Part shown: positions 17,358-26,467 of the stretch, piece after piece
Position numbering within the stretch: the stretch's first letter is position 1
Layout of the letters: each line of letters starts with the position of its first letter
Assembly (NCBI GenBank): GCA_015233565.1
Contig: JADFXM010000006.1
Location: 1-64,000, forward strand
DNA: 64,000 nt
Source: Candidatus Rifleibacteriota bacterium
GTDB taxonomy: Bacteria; Muiribacteriota; Ozemobacteria; Ozemobacterales; Ozemobacteraceae
Direction: 5' to 3'
Notes under the pieces: model-generated
The model's database searches: none
Seen by the model: only the letters and a program-made list of their open reading frames with translations
What the model was told of the DNA's origin: nothing
Program-made: the position numbers and the translations under genes

Positions 17358-17747
17358 ATGGATAATATAGAGAATGAACAAAAACGCACAAGAGTGCTAA
17401 TTGTCGACGATGCCGAGATTCTAAGAAAGATTCTGCGTGATCTTCTCGAAAAGAGCGGATATGAAGTCTTCGAAGCTGTTAATGGCAAAGAAGCTGTGAT
17501 GAATTATCCGAAGATCAAACCCGATATTATAACCATGGATGTGACCATGCCGGAAATGGACGGGCTAACCGCAGTTAAAGCCATTAGGAAACTCGACTCC
17601 AAAGTAAAGATAATTATGATTACAGCGCTTGGCACTGCAAACACTGTAAAAGATGCGATCATCGCCGGGGCAAATAACTTCATCGTAAAACCGTACAAGG
17701 CAAACAAAGTCCTAACAATTATTAAAAAAGTCCTGGAAAGCAAATAA
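17358..17747 (+). CDS. Single-domain response regulator (CheY-like)
   Basis: This 129-residue receiver domain has the acidic pair Asp17-Asp18 (LIVDDAE) and phospho-acceptor Asp61 (IITMDVTMPEMDG). It also has the switch Thr in MITALG and the conserved Lys in FIVKPYKANK. There is no output domain, so it acts by protein contact, as CheY does. AAGGA lies 5 bases before the start. It directly precedes a LytS-type kinase and a LytTR-type regulator and may be a third partner of that pair. Confidence 0.95.
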   Translation: MDNIENEQKRTRVLIVDDAEILRKILRDLLEKSGYEVFEAVNGKEAVMNYPKIKPDIITMDVTMPEMDGLTAVKAIRKLDSKVKIIMITALGTANTVKDAIIAGANNFIVKPYKANKVLTIIKKVLESK

Positions 17748-17762
17748 TAGTTTTTTCCTAAA

Positions 17763-19043
17763 ATGCGACTAATAAAGCCCGCGCCATGGAAAAATCTTGT
17801 CCTGCCAATAATTATTTATCTGGTGGGAGTTATTATTTTTACTTTTCTTCACAATCGCAAAACCCAACAAACCATTCTTGATGATATCGACAAAAGGCTT
17901 TTACAAGCCGCTCAGAGCATAAAATACATTCTTCCCAGCGACTTTCATGACCGAGCAATAGAAAAAAACTCCATTTCGGAAATAGAAGACATCAACAATA
18001 TTATGGCCATGACACAATATGCAAAACTTGTTGATGTGACATACCTTTCCACAGCGCTCTTTTCTGAAAATGACGCTTTTTTTACATCTCACAGTACTAC
18101 AGATAAAGATATTGCTGATAATGCCATTCTATTTTATGGAAATAACTTTCCAAAATCCAAGTTGATGAAACTAAAAAGTGAAATAAAGCCACAAGAGCCA
18201 ACTTTTTTCTTTCAAGAGTCAAATTCAGGAATGCTAAGAAGTGTTTTCCTAGAAGAGGTTTCCCCATCAGGAAATCACTATATGGCGATTGCAGGAATTA
18301 AGATGGAAATTATTGACGAAATCTTATATGGATTGATTCCTTCTTCCATTTTTCAATGCGTATTTTTCATGCTCCTTGCAATTCCATTGATAATTGTTTT
18401 CACAAAGACACAGATTAAAAATTTTGTTGAGCTTGAGAATGCAAAAATCAGTGCAGAGAAAGCTCAACTTGAAATGTTGCGTTATCAGCTTAATCCTCAC
18501 TTTCTTTTTAATACCCTTAACTCGATTAACACTTTAGTTCTGAAAAACTCAAATCTGGCAAGTAGTATGCTTTTAATGCTCGCTGACTTCTGTAGGGCAA
18601 GCCTTTATCGTAGAGGGGAGGAGTTAACATTTTTGGAAAACGAGATTGAGCTTATGAAAAACTTCCTTGAGATTGAGAAAATCAGATGGGGAGATTCGCT
18701 CAAGCCAATTGTAGAATGTCAACCAGGATTGGAAAAGTTTAAAATTCCGCCCTTCACCTTCCAACCTTTGGTTGAGAATGCTATTAAATATGGACAGCTG
18801 TCCGAAAGCGATCCGTTAAAAATAATTGTTTCTGCATCAACAAATAATGGGAAAGTAATTCTGGAAGTGAAAAATAGCGGAAAATGGTTTGAGCCTGATT
18901 CCCCTATGGTTCCAGTATCCACAAAAGTTGGGCTGGAAAATTTGAAAAAAAGACTTGAAAAATATTTTAAGAATGATTACAAAATGGAAATCAGCACCGT
19001 TGAAAACATGGTTTCAGTAAAAATTATTTTAGAATACCAATGA
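17763..19043 (+). CDS. LytS/YehU-type sensor histidine kinase
   Basis: This 426-residue membrane kinase has an N-terminal transmembrane helix (about residues 13-30), an extracytoplasmic sensor of roughly 165 residues and a second helix (about 195-215). A His_kinase domain has the phospho-acceptor His246 in RYQLNPHFLFNTLNSI. The ATPase part has the N box PLVENAIKYG and the G-box region VGLENLKKRLEKYF. Such kinases partner LytTR regulators, and one begins 12 bases downstream, so these two form a cognate pair. The signal is unknown. The ribosome site is weak. Confidence 0.92.
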   Translation: MRLIKPAPWKNLVLPIIIYLVGVIIFTFLHNRKTQQTILDDIDKRLLQAAQSIKYILPSDFHDRAIEKNSISEIEDINNIMAMTQYAKLVDVTYLSTALFSENDAFFTSHSTTDKDIADNAILFYGNNFPKSKLMKLKSEIKPQEPTFFFQESNSGMLRSVFLEEVSPSGNHYMAIAGIKMEIIDEILYGLIPSSIFQCVFFMLLAIPLIIVFTKTQIKNFVELENAKISAEKAQLEMLRYQLNPHFLFNTLNSINTLVLKNSNLASSMLLMLADFCRASLYRRGEELTFLENEIELMKNFLEIEKIRWGDSLKPIVECQPGLEKFKIPPFTFQPLVENAIKYGQLSESDPLKIIVSASTNNGKVILEVKNSGKWFEPDSPMVPVSTKVGLENLKKRLEKYFKNDYKMEISTVENMVSVKIILEYQ

Positions 19044-19055
19044 GAGGTTTGTGAG

Positions 19056-19799
19056 ATGGAAAAAACCACCGTTGTGCTTGTCGATGATGAGCCACTTGCC
19101 AGAGAGGGTTTAAGAACACTTTTGTTATCGCATCCCGAACTTCAGGTTGTTGCTGAATGTTCAAAATTCGATGAAATCAGAAGGTATCTTGAAACAAACA
19201 ACCCCGAGATTGTCTTCCTTGATATTCAGCTTTTCGGGCGAAATGCCTTTGATCTGCTTCCCTATATTCCAGATGGGACTCAGGTGATTTTCACAACGGC
19301 ATTTGATTCTTATGCCGTTAGGGCATTTGAAATTAACGCGCTAGACTATTTACTAAAACCAATCAAGCCTGAAAGGTTTGCAATTGCAGTTAAAAGGATC
19401 CTTGAAAAGCGCCGGGAAGAGAAAAAGGAACTTCCAAATACTTCTCTTGAGAACGAAGATGGCATTGTTTTAACAATTTCCGGAAGACAAAAACTTGTAA
19501 AGGTGGGTATGATAATTGCAATTACTGCAAATGGCGAATATTCAGAGGTTCACCTGAAAGAAAGTGAATCAGGGCTGATAAGAAAAGCCTTAAAAAGTTG
19601 GGAAGAAAACCTCCCTCGGGGAAAATTCAATAGAATTCACCGAAATGCTATTATCAATCTGGATTACATACAGAAAATCCAAAAACTTGAAGATGGAAGA
19701 TTTAAAATATTCCTCACGGGTTTTTCTCAAACCTTTGAGACAAGCAGGAGAATGACTGCAGAGTTTGAGAAAGCTCGGGAAAATTTTGAGATTGCCTGA
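19056..19799 (+). CDS. LytTR-family response regulator
   Basis: This 247-residue regulator has a receiver domain (residues 5-125, Asp10-Asp11 pair, phospho-acceptor Asp56 in IVFLDIQLFG, Lys in YLLKPIKPER). A LytTR DNA-binding domain follows (about 148-245) with the hallmarks ISGRQKLVKVGMIIAI, GEYSEVHL and KFNRIHRNAIINLDYIQKI. It is the likely cognate regulator of the LytS-type kinase 12 bases upstream. LytTR proteins usually control cell-surface, polysaccharide or secretion genes. GAGAGG precedes the start. Confidence 0.95.
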   Translation: MEKTTVVLVDDEPLAREGLRTLLLSHPELQVVAECSKFDEIRRYLETNNPEIVFLDIQLFGRNAFDLLPYIPDGTQVIFTTAFDSYAVRAFEINALDYLLKPIKPERFAIAVKRILEKRREEKKELPNTSLENEDGIVLTISGRQKLVKVGMIIAITANGEYSEVHLKESESGLIRKALKSWEENLPRGKFNRIHRNAIINLDYIQKIQKLEDGRFKIFLTGFSQTFETSRRMTAEFEKARENFEIA

Positions 19800-19910
19800 A
19801 CACAGGAGTTATCGAAAAAAAAATGGTTTTGTGATAAAATAAAAGGCCCTAAAGGAAAATGTTTTTTTTGAAAAAATTCGAAAGGGAAATTTTTTAAGGG
19901 AGCAAATGTA

Positions 19911-21044
19911 ATGAAAGTTCCACTGCTTGATCTCAAGCCGCAATTTGCGCAAATTAAGGAAAAATTAGTTCCTAAATTGATTGAATTAATGGAGCAACAA
20001 ACGTTTATTCTTGGGCCAGCCGTTGAGAAGATGGAAAAGGAATTGGCAGAGTACATTGGGACGAAATATTCCGTCGGAGTATCATCTGGAACGGATGCCT
20101 TGTTGATTTCCTTAATGGGCTTAGGTATCGGCGAAGGGGACGAGGTAATTACCACTCCCTATTCTTTCTTCGCAACTGCCGGATGTATTCAAAGGGTAGG
20201 TGCAAAACCGATATTTGTAGACATTGAACCTGACACATATAATATTGATGTCTCCAAAATTGAAGCCGCAATAACTGCTAGAACCAAAGCAATTTTGCCA
20301 GTTCATCTATACGGACAAGCTGTTGATATGAATGAAATTAACGCAATTGCCAAAAAACATAAATTGGATGTCATCGAGGATGCCTGCCAGGCAATTAGCG
20401 CAAGATATAATGAAAAAATGGTAGGGAATCTTGGAACAGCAGCCTGTTTCAGTTTTTTTCCCAGCAAGAATCTGGGTTGTTTTGGTGATGGCGGATTGAT
20501 AACAACCAATAATGAAGAATTGTATAAAAAAATGAAGTCCCTTAGAGTGCATGGTATGGAATCCCAGTATTTCCATAAATCCGTTGGGATAAATGGGCGA
20601 TTAGATGCTATGCAAGCAGTTGTTGTTTCAACCAAGTTGCCTTTGCTTGAGTCCTGGAGTGATGGACGCCGAAGAAATGCGGAAAAGTATAGCTCTCTCC
20701 TTTCAAAAAACAAAAAAATTGGTCTCCCGGTTCAAAGAGCAGATCGTAAGCACATTTTTAATCAATTTATTCTCAAGCTCAAGGATCGCGATGCCTTGAA
20801 AAACTACCTTTCTGAAAAAAATATCGGTTGTGCGATTTATTATCCTCTTCCGCTCCATTTGCAGGAATGTTTTTCGTATCTTGGAAAGAAGACAGGAGAT
20901 TTCCCAATTTCTGAGGAAGCTGCAAGAACAACTTTGGCAATTCCAATTTACCCCGAACTTACTGATGAAGCAATTAAGTATGTTTCTGATACAATCAATT
21001 CTTTCTCCACCCAAAACTCAGAAAAACAAATGTCAGCGAGTTAA
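19911..21044 (+). CDS. DegT/DnrJ/EryC1/StrS-family aminotransferase
   Basis: This 377-residue PLP enzyme belongs to the sugar aminotransferase family that makes amino sugars from keto-sugar nucleotides. The N-terminal MKVPLLDLKPQF and the FILGPAVEKMEKELAEYIG block are typical. The PLP Lys is Lys186 in FFPSKNLGCFGDGG, with the cofactor-binding Asp in VIEDACQAISARY. AAGGGAG precedes the start. It stands alone before a strong terminator. The product is probably a surface-glycan amino sugar; the exact sugar cannot be told from sequence. Confidence 0.93.
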   Translation: MKVPLLDLKPQFAQIKEKLVPKLIELMEQQTFILGPAVEKMEKELAEYIGTKYSVGVSSGTDALLISLMGLGIGEGDEVITTPYSFFATAGCIQRVGAKPIFVDIEPDTYNIDVSKIEAAITARTKAILPVHLYGQAVDMNEINAIAKKHKLDVIEDACQAISARYNEKMVGNLGTAACFSFFPSKNLGCFGDGGLITTNNEELYKKMKSLRVHGMESQYFHKSVGINGRLDAMQAVVVSTKLPLLESWSDGRRRNAEKYSSLLSKNKKIGLPVQRADRKHIFNQFILKLKDRDALKNYLSEKNIGCAIYYPLPLHLQECFSYLGKKTGDFPISEEAARTTLAIPIYPELTDEAIKYVSDTINSFSTQNSEKQMSAS

Positions 21045-21058
21045 ATAAAAAGAGTAAC

Positions 21059-21089
21059 AAAGGCCGGCAATCAACCGGCCTTTTTTTTT
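21059..21089 (+). terminator. Strong intrinsic terminator after the aminotransferase
   Basis: AAGGCCGG pairs with CCGGCCTT across a 7-base loop (stem arms about 21061-21067 and 21075-21081), followed by a run of nine T. It closes the aminotransferase transcription unit. Confidence 0.95.
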
Positions 21090-21402
21090 CGAAACTGTTT
21101 TTTAAATTTCAACCACTTCGGAAGAACAAAACAAATTCACCAATGCTATTGCGATGAATTTCCCACTTATGAACATGACAAAAACAAATTTATCAAGTTA
21201 TTGTTTTTTCAAAATAATCTTTTTTATTAAGAAATGTAAATTATAGAAACAAAATGGCCTCAGAAAAATAGGCCTAACAAAGGCAGAATCTGAATTTTTT
21301 ATGTGTTTGCCCTGTCTCGAAGGCAGCTTTCTTGACATCCTAATGCTTAACCGTTATATTGCCGATTAATCTTTAGACCCCTGCCAAACCCAAAGGAAGT
21401 AT
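21090..21402 (+). promoter_or_regulatory. Intergenic region with near-consensus bamA promoter
   Basis: TTGACA (21332-21337) and TATATT (21355-21360) are separated by exactly 17 bases and would start transcription about 35 bases before the bamA start. The ribosome site AAGGAAG is at 21391-21397. A small 5-bp hairpin (GGCCT/AGGCC, 21256-21274) lies upstream with no clear role. I see no gene in the remaining AT-rich sequence. Confidence 0.8.
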
Positions 21403-23109
21403 ATGAAAAATAAAAAATCGCTTTTTTTATGTTTGTTCATTTGTTTGATTCTCTGTCAACCTTTATTAGCCGCTGAGAGCGGCATCATTAAGGAATTCAA
21501 AGTTGAGGGCAATCGTCTAATTTCAGAAGAAGTAATTCTGCTGAATGTAAAAATGAAAACCGGTGATTCAGCAGACAAAGACAAAATACAACAGGAAATC
21601 GCCAGAATAGGTGAAATGGGATATTTCTCCTTTGTTGGAGTTGAAGTCCGGGATGCCCCTCAGGGAAAGATCGTGGTATTCAAAGTTGAAGAAAACGCGG
21701 TAATTGGTGAAATCGAACTCAAAGGATCAACAAAAGTTGCAACAAAAAAGTTAGTCGACGCGATGGAAAGCAAAACCGGAACAGTATTCAACACGAAGCT
21801 TCTCACGCAAGATGTTCAGCATGTTAACGATACCCTGGCTCATGAGGGTTATCCATTTTCAAAAGTCACTGATGCCCAGGTAAAAGATAAGGGAAGTAAA
21901 ATATTTATTGAGGTAACTGAGGCCAAGCTAGGCGATATAAAAATAGAAGGACTTCAAAAAACCAAAGAGAAAGTGGTCAGAAGAGAACTTACAGTCAAGA
22001 AAGGTGAAATTTATGACAACAACAAGATTGTTCGTGATCTTCAGCGAATTTACAATTTAGGTTTCTTTGAGGAAGTGAAAAGAGACCATCTTCCAGGTAA
22101 AACCCCGGATGAAGTCACTCTGGTCATTCAAGTAAAGGAACAAAAAACCGGGCGGGCAGGAGTTGGTGGCGGTTATAGCTCACTCAACGGTTTAGTGGGA
22201 TTCGCAAACCTTTCCCAGAACAATTTTAAGGGAGAGGGCAAGCGAATTTATTTAAAAACTGAATTCGGTGGAATAAAAACTTACGAAACGGGATATTTTG
22301 ATCCCTATTTTGGTGGAAAACCTCGGAGTTTCGGATTTGATCTCTACAATACAAAATATAGAAGAAATCTTTATTATGGTGGTGATACTCTAACACAATA
22401 CGACGAAGAGAGAAAAGGTGGAGTAATCACTTTAGGAAAGAGAATTCGACGTGATGTTGATCTGTCTTTCCGATTCAGAGATGAAGATGTATTTATTACT
22501 CAAGTAAATGCAACCCAACCCCTTCCACTAGGGATTGTAAATGGAAGACAACAAACTATCGGCGGATTGATTGACAAGGATACCCGTGACAATCGATTTC
22601 GACCTACCAAGGGAGCTCATGACACCCTTTCAATAGATACTACTGGTGGTTTCTTGCAAGGTGCAAATCAATATACAAAATTTGTTTTGGCTCTCCGGCG
22701 CTACATTCCAATAAGTAAAGGTGGAAAGACGATTCTCGCCCTCCAGGGAGTAACCGGACAAGCCTCGGTCGGAAAAGGAGTAGTTCCTTTGTATGATATG
22801 TATGCAGTCGGCGGCAGCGATTCTGTAAGAGGGTATAAAGAAAGGGAATTCCTGGGAACAAAACTCCTTTATGGCAACTTTGAGCTTCGCCAGAGGCTGG
22901 CTAAGAATTTTGATGTAGTAGGTTTTTATGATATGGGTGACACCTGGGGCGTGAACTATGACCAAACCAAAGAAAGTTACAGCTTGAAGAAAGGTTATGG
23001 ATTTGGTATTCGTTTGCAAACTCCTCTTGGGCCAGTGGCAATTGACTATGGTAAGTCCCCTGATCGTGGTGCTGGTCGAACATATTTTAACTTTGGTGGT
23101 TCTTTTTAA
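21403..23109 (+). CDS. bamA: Outer-membrane assembly protein BamA/Omp85
   Basis: This 568-residue protein inserts beta-barrel proteins into the outer membrane. A signal peptide ends near LLAA, and POTRA repeats occupy about residues 25-250 (three visible units, such as IKEFKVEGNRLISEE, IGEIELKGSTKVATK and GDIKIEGLQKTKEK). A C-terminal 16-strand surface-antigen barrel follows. It contains the conserved VRGYKEREF loop motif in lid loop 6 (SDSVRGYKE) and ends in a Phe. It is shorter than the E. coli protein (810), with three rather than five POTRA domains. It heads the skp-lpx cluster from its own promoter. Confidence 0.95.
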   Translation: MKNKKSLFLCLFICLILCQPLLAAESGIIKEFKVEGNRLISEEVILLNVKMKTGDSADKDKIQQEIARIGEMGYFSFVGVEVRDAPQGKIVVFKVEENAVIGEIELKGSTKVATKKLVDAMESKTGTVFNTKLLTQDVQHVNDTLAHEGYPFSKVTDAQVKDKGSKIFIEVTEAKLGDIKIEGLQKTKEKVVRRELTVKKGEIYDNNKIVRDLQRIYNLGFFEEVKRDHLPGKTPDEVTLVIQVKEQKTGRAGVGGGYSSLNGLVGFANLSQNNFKGEGKRIYLKTEFGGIKTYETGYFDPYFGGKPRSFGFDLYNTKYRRNLYYGGDTLTQYDEERKGGVITLGKRIRRDVDLSFRFRDEDVFITQVNATQPLPLGIVNGRQQTIGGLIDKDTRDNRFRPTKGAHDTLSIDTTGGFLQGANQYTKFVLALRRYIPISKGGKTILALQGVTGQASVGKGVVPLYDMYAVGGSDSVRGYKEREFLGTKLLYGNFELRQRLAKNFDVVGFYDMGDTWGVNYDQTKESYSLKKGYGFGIRLQTPLGPVAIDYGKSPDRGAGRTYFNFGGSF

Positions 23110-23144
23110 AATTATATAAATTCAATACATAAGGAGCTCTTCTA

Positions 23145-23801
23145 ATGGTAAGAAGACTTTTTTACTCAGCTTTTATCGTGTTATTCATGGCTTGTCCAAC
23201 AGCATCGTTTTGTTTTAGTTTTGGTTACATTGATGCGGCAAAAGTGTTCGCAAAATATTCCGAAACTCAGAAAACCAAAAGTTACCTGGAATCTGAAAAA
23301 TCCAAACTTCAGGAAGTTCTTGATTCCAAAAAAAAAGCAGTGGCCGATCTTGACGCAAAATATCTGGAAACCGCAAAAAAACTTCAAGCTTTGAGAGACG
23401 CGAAGAAGGATAAAGAGGTGGAAGCCCTCGAGCCTACTTTGAAAACTCAAAGAGAAGAACTTGCAAACGCCAATGCTGAATTACAAAAATTCTTTGAGGA
23501 ATCCCAGAAAAAATTATATGAAGTTGAAGAGGAAAAAATGGGTTCCCTTTCCAAATTTCTGGATGAAAAAATGGATCCTATAATTCAACAAATTGCTCAA
23601 GCCAAAAGCCTTGAAGCTGTTTTCGAAAAACGTTTTTGTTATTTTGGTGGTGTAGATATCACAGAGGAGGTTCTAGCCACTTTGAATACCTTGAAACCAG
23701 TCAAGGGTGCCGCTACTGCAGCACCAGCCACCACAAAAAAAGGAACCAAAGGCGCCACAGCTAAACCCGCAGAAAATGCAAAATCTTCAGAAGGCGAGTA
23801 A
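23145..23801 (+). CDS. skp: OmpH/Skp-family periplasmic chaperone
   Basis: This 218-residue protein has a signal peptide ending in FCFS and the family start FGYIDAAKVFAKYSET. A long charged coiled coil (about residues 45-130) forms the chaperone arms in Skp. The C-terminus is an Ala/Thr/Lys-rich tail (ATAAPATTKKGTKGATAK). Skp holds unfolded outer-membrane proteins on the way to BamA, which is encoded 36 bases upstream. AAGGAG precedes the start. A terminator hairpin follows. Confidence 0.9.
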   Translation: MVRRLFYSAFIVLFMACPTASFCFSFGYIDAAKVFAKYSETQKTKSYLESEKSKLQEVLDSKKKAVADLDAKYLETAKKLQALRDAKKDKEVEALEPTLKTQREELANANAELQKFFEESQKKLYEVEEEKMGSLSKFLDEKMDPIIQQIAQAKSLEAVFEKRFCYFGGVDITEEVLATLNTLKPVKGAATAAPATTKKGTKGATAKPAENAKSSEGE

Positions 23802-23828
23802 GAAAAAAGTTTTAGAGTAATTGAAATC

Positions 23829-23864
23829 AAAAGGGACAGGTAAAAAAACCTGTCCTTTTATAAG
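23829..23864 (+). terminator. Intrinsic terminator between skp and lpxD
   Basis: GGACAGGT pairs with ACCTGTCC (8 bp) across an AAAAAA loop. Flanking A/T pairs extend the stem, followed by TTTTATAA. It probably attenuates transcription from bamA-skp into lpxD, which begins about 15 bases later. Confidence 0.8.
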
Positions 23865-23877
23865 ATTGGAATAAAGA

Positions 23878-24915
23878 ATGAATTATCCGCTTGATAAATT
23901 AGCCAAAGTCCTAAACGGTCAATTGAATGATAAAGGGAAAAATCCCGAGATTTCTGGAATTGCCCCGTTGCTTGAAGCAAAACCTGGAGAAATTTCGTTT
24001 TTTTCAGACGGTGTTGGAAAACAAAAGCATCTTGAAGAACTCAAACAAACCAAGGCTTCAGCGCTTATTGCTTCTGAAAAAGCCGTGGACTTACCTCTAC
24101 CAACAATATGTTTTAAAAACGCCTATGTTGGATTAGCACGTGCCCTTGAGCTATTCAGGCCCGAATACAGACCAAAGCCCGGAATCCATCCCACAGCATT
24201 TGTTGATGAATCAGCCGAGGTTCATCCCACAGCAATTATAGGTGCACATGCTGTCGTGGAAGCTGGTTCAATAATTTCCGAGGAAGCACGCATCGACTCC
24301 GGAGCAGTAGTTGAACGGGGAGCTTCAGTTGGAAAAAGATCGAGACTGTGTTCAAATGTTACTTTAAGATTTGGATGCACCATCGGCGAAGACAGCATCA
24401 TTCACAGTGGAACGGTCATTGGAAGCGATGGGTTTGGTTTCACCCCGACTTCTGAGGGGCATTTAAAGATACCTCAGACCGGTAATGTGGAAATAGGAAA
24501 CAAAGTTGAAATCGGCGCGAATGTAACTATTGACCGAGCAACCATGGGTAAAACAATAGTAAATGACGGTACAAAGGTTGACAATCTAGTACATCTCGCG
24601 CATAATGTTTCCATTGGAAAAAACTGCCTAATAATTGCTCAGGTTGGCATTTCGGGAAGTACAACCATTGAAGATAATGTCACCCTTGCAGGACAAGCCG
24701 GAACTGTTGGACACATTACAATCGGCAAGGATTCAATTGTTGCAGCTAGAGGAGTAGCAACTGAAGATCTCCCGCCTGGAAGCATCGTTTCAGGATTTCC
24801 TTGTAAACCGCATTCTGAAGAAAAGAAAATTATGATTGCTTTACGCCGCCTTCCTGAGCTAATTAAAAAAGTGAGAGAGTTGGAAAATAAGATCGATCAA
24901 AAGGTTGAAAAGTGA
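23878..24915 (+). CDS. lpxD: UDP-3-O-acylglucosamine N-acyltransferase
   Basis: This 345-residue enzyme performs the third step of lipid A synthesis, adding a hydroxyacyl chain to the 2-amino group. The N-terminal domain (GIAPLLEAKPGEISFFSDG) is followed by a left-handed beta-helix of hexapeptide repeats from about residue 105. The catalytic His is in DNLVHLAHNVSIGKN, and GSDGFGFTP is the typical signature. The C-terminal helix is EEKKIMIALRRLPELIKKV. Its end overlaps the next start by 4 bases. Confidence 0.97.
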   Translation: MNYPLDKLAKVLNGQLNDKGKNPEISGIAPLLEAKPGEISFFSDGVGKQKHLEELKQTKASALIASEKAVDLPLPTICFKNAYVGLARALELFRPEYRPKPGIHPTAFVDESAEVHPTAIIGAHAVVEAGSIISEEARIDSGAVVERGASVGKRSRLCSNVTLRFGCTIGEDSIIHSGTVIGSDGFGFTPTSEGHLKIPQTGNVEIGNKVEIGANVTIDRATMGKTIVNDGTKVDNLVHLAHNVSIGKNCLIIAQVGISGSTTIEDNVTLAGQAGTVGHITIGKDSIVAARGVATEDLPPGSIVSGFPCKPHSEEKKIMIALRRLPELIKKVRELENKIDQKVEK

Positions 24916-25562
24916 AAAAAAATTCTCAGCGTTATGCCTTTTTAAAGAAATTTGTTTTGTTCACTTTTTTTGTTATTTTTTCCAATAGCCTTTTGGCCCA
25001 ACATACGAGATTCACTTACATGGGAAGCTCTTTATGCACAATGCCCACCGGCTATTGCTCAAACGGAATTGATTACATCTATGACCATGACCAATCGATG
25101 ACCCTCTTACAGGTTGCTCCATTAGGAAAATATTTGGAAATTTCAGATTTTAAAACTTTGATGGGTTCATTTACTGATAAAAATATTTTTAACTTTAAAC
25201 TCAATATCCTTGAGGAAGACGACTATATTCCAAACGTAGTCTGGGGAATATCCGACTTCCGAGAATCCCTGGGACCAAAAATTACCTTTTTCGCTGCTTC
25301 AAAAAAATTCAAATCCCTTGGGCTATTGGTTAACGGAGGAATGGTAAAAGATCCGGTATTAAACGAACAAAAATATTACTATGGTGCTGAAAAAACCTTA
25401 TATTCTTCGTTCAGCATTGCAGGTGAGCACACTGATGATAAAACAATTGTAGGTCTAAAAATGAAATATAATGGATTAACTGCCGAGTATGCACGCTATC
25501 TTAATGAAGGTAGTGACAATCCATCAATCATTAAGCTTTCTTATAATAAATCTTTCCAATAA
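24912..25562 (+). CDS. Exported protein embedded in the lipid A operon, YjbH-like pattern
   Basis: This 216-residue protein has a signal peptide (residues 1-30, ending SLLAQ). The mature part has alternating short beta-strand-like segments and the pattern IPNVVWGISDF...FFAASKKF...LGLLVNGG, which loosely recalls YjbH-type outer-membrane barrel proteins. I cannot assign it firmly. It starts at a GTG overlapping the lpxD stop by 4 bases and is followed 38 bases later by lpxC. That places it tightly inside the lipid A pathway, where no such gene is standard. An outer-membrane or LPS-linked role is inferred from context. Confidence 0.5.
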   Translation: MKKNSQRYAFLKKFVLFTFFVIFSNSLLAQHTRFTYMGSSLCTMPTGYCSNGIDYIYDHDQSMTLLQVAPLGKYLEISDFKTLMGSFTDKNIFNFKLNILEEDDYIPNVVWGISDFRESLGPKITFFAASKKFKSLGLLVNGGMVKDPVLNEQKYYYGAEKTLYSSFSIAGEHTDDKTIVGLKMKYNGLTAEYARYLNEGSDNPSIIKLSYNKSFQ

Positions 25563-25600
25563 TATTTTCAACTTTACTTTCGAACGGATAATTGTTTCCC

Positions 25601-26467
25601 ATGAAAAAAATTAAGCAAAAATCCATTAAAAAGTCAGTCGAATTGTCGGGAATTGGCCTTCACACGGGCAATCCCGCCAAGATTCAATTTTCTCCAGCTC
25701 CAATCGGAGCTGGAATATTTTTCAGACGTACAGATCTGCCGGGTTCTCCAACAATCAGAGCTGATATTGATGAAGTAAGCGAAGTATTTCGTGGAACAAC
25801 AATAGGAAAGGGCGCTAATGTTGTAAATACTGTTGAACACGTCATGTCAGCAGTTTACGGGCTTGAAATTTCCAATCTCGAAATTGGAATCTCCGGTGGA
25901 GAACCTCCTGCATGTGACGGATCCGCAAGACCTTTCGTTAGCTTATTGATTGAAGCAGGAATTGAAGAACAGAATGACTATACAGAAGAAATAGGTCTAA
26001 ACACGCCATTTTCGGTTAAAGAGGGCGAAAAAACCCTCGAATATCAGCCTTCAGAAAATTTAGAAATCACTTTCACCATGGATTATTCCGAACAGGAGTT
26101 AAAGCAAAAAAAACATTTTGTTTTTTCTTCTGAAAAATATATAGATGAGATTTCTTTTGCACGAACTTTTGGATTTGTTCATGAATTTGAAATGCTTAAA
26201 GCAAAGCAAATCGCTTTAGGGGGTAGCTTAGAAAACGCCGTTGTGGTAAATTTAGATAGTTCGATTCTCAATCCTGAAGGTTTAAGAGACCCGGAAGAGT
26301 TTGTAAAACACAAAATACTTGATTTATTTGGTGATTTAGCGTTAATTGGAAAACGATTTCGTGGTCATATCATTGCAAATAAAACCGGACATGCAACAAA
26401 CATTAAGTTCGCCCGAAAATTTCGGGAAATATTAAATCACGAAAAAGAAAGGAAAAAGAAAATATGA
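25601..26467 (+). CDS. lpxC: UDP-3-O-acyl-N-acetylglucosamine deacetylase
   Basis: This Zn-dependent enzyme catalyses the committed step of lipid A synthesis. The N-terminal block SVELSGIGLHTGNPAKIQF and the zinc ligands are visible: His in NTVEHVMSAVYGLEISN, then His and Asp in KHKILDLFGDLAL. The acyl-chain region GHIIANKTGHATNIKF is also present. The ATG at 25601 is preferred over an in-frame TTG at 25592. The protein is 288 residues from this start, close to the family norm. It overlaps fabZ. Confidence 0.97.
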   Translation: MKKIKQKSIKKSVELSGIGLHTGNPAKIQFSPAPIGAGIFFRRTDLPGSPTIRADIDEVSEVFRGTTIGKGANVVNTVEHVMSAVYGLEISNLEIGISGGEPPACDGSARPFVSLLIEAGIEEQNDYTEEIGLNTPFSVKEGEKTLEYQPSENLEITFTMDYSEQELKQKKHFVFSSEKYIDEISFARTFGFVHEFEMLKAKQIALGGSLENAVVVNLDSSILNPEGLRDPEEFVKHKILDLFGDLALIGKRFRGHIIANKTGHATNIKFARKFREILNHEKERKKKI

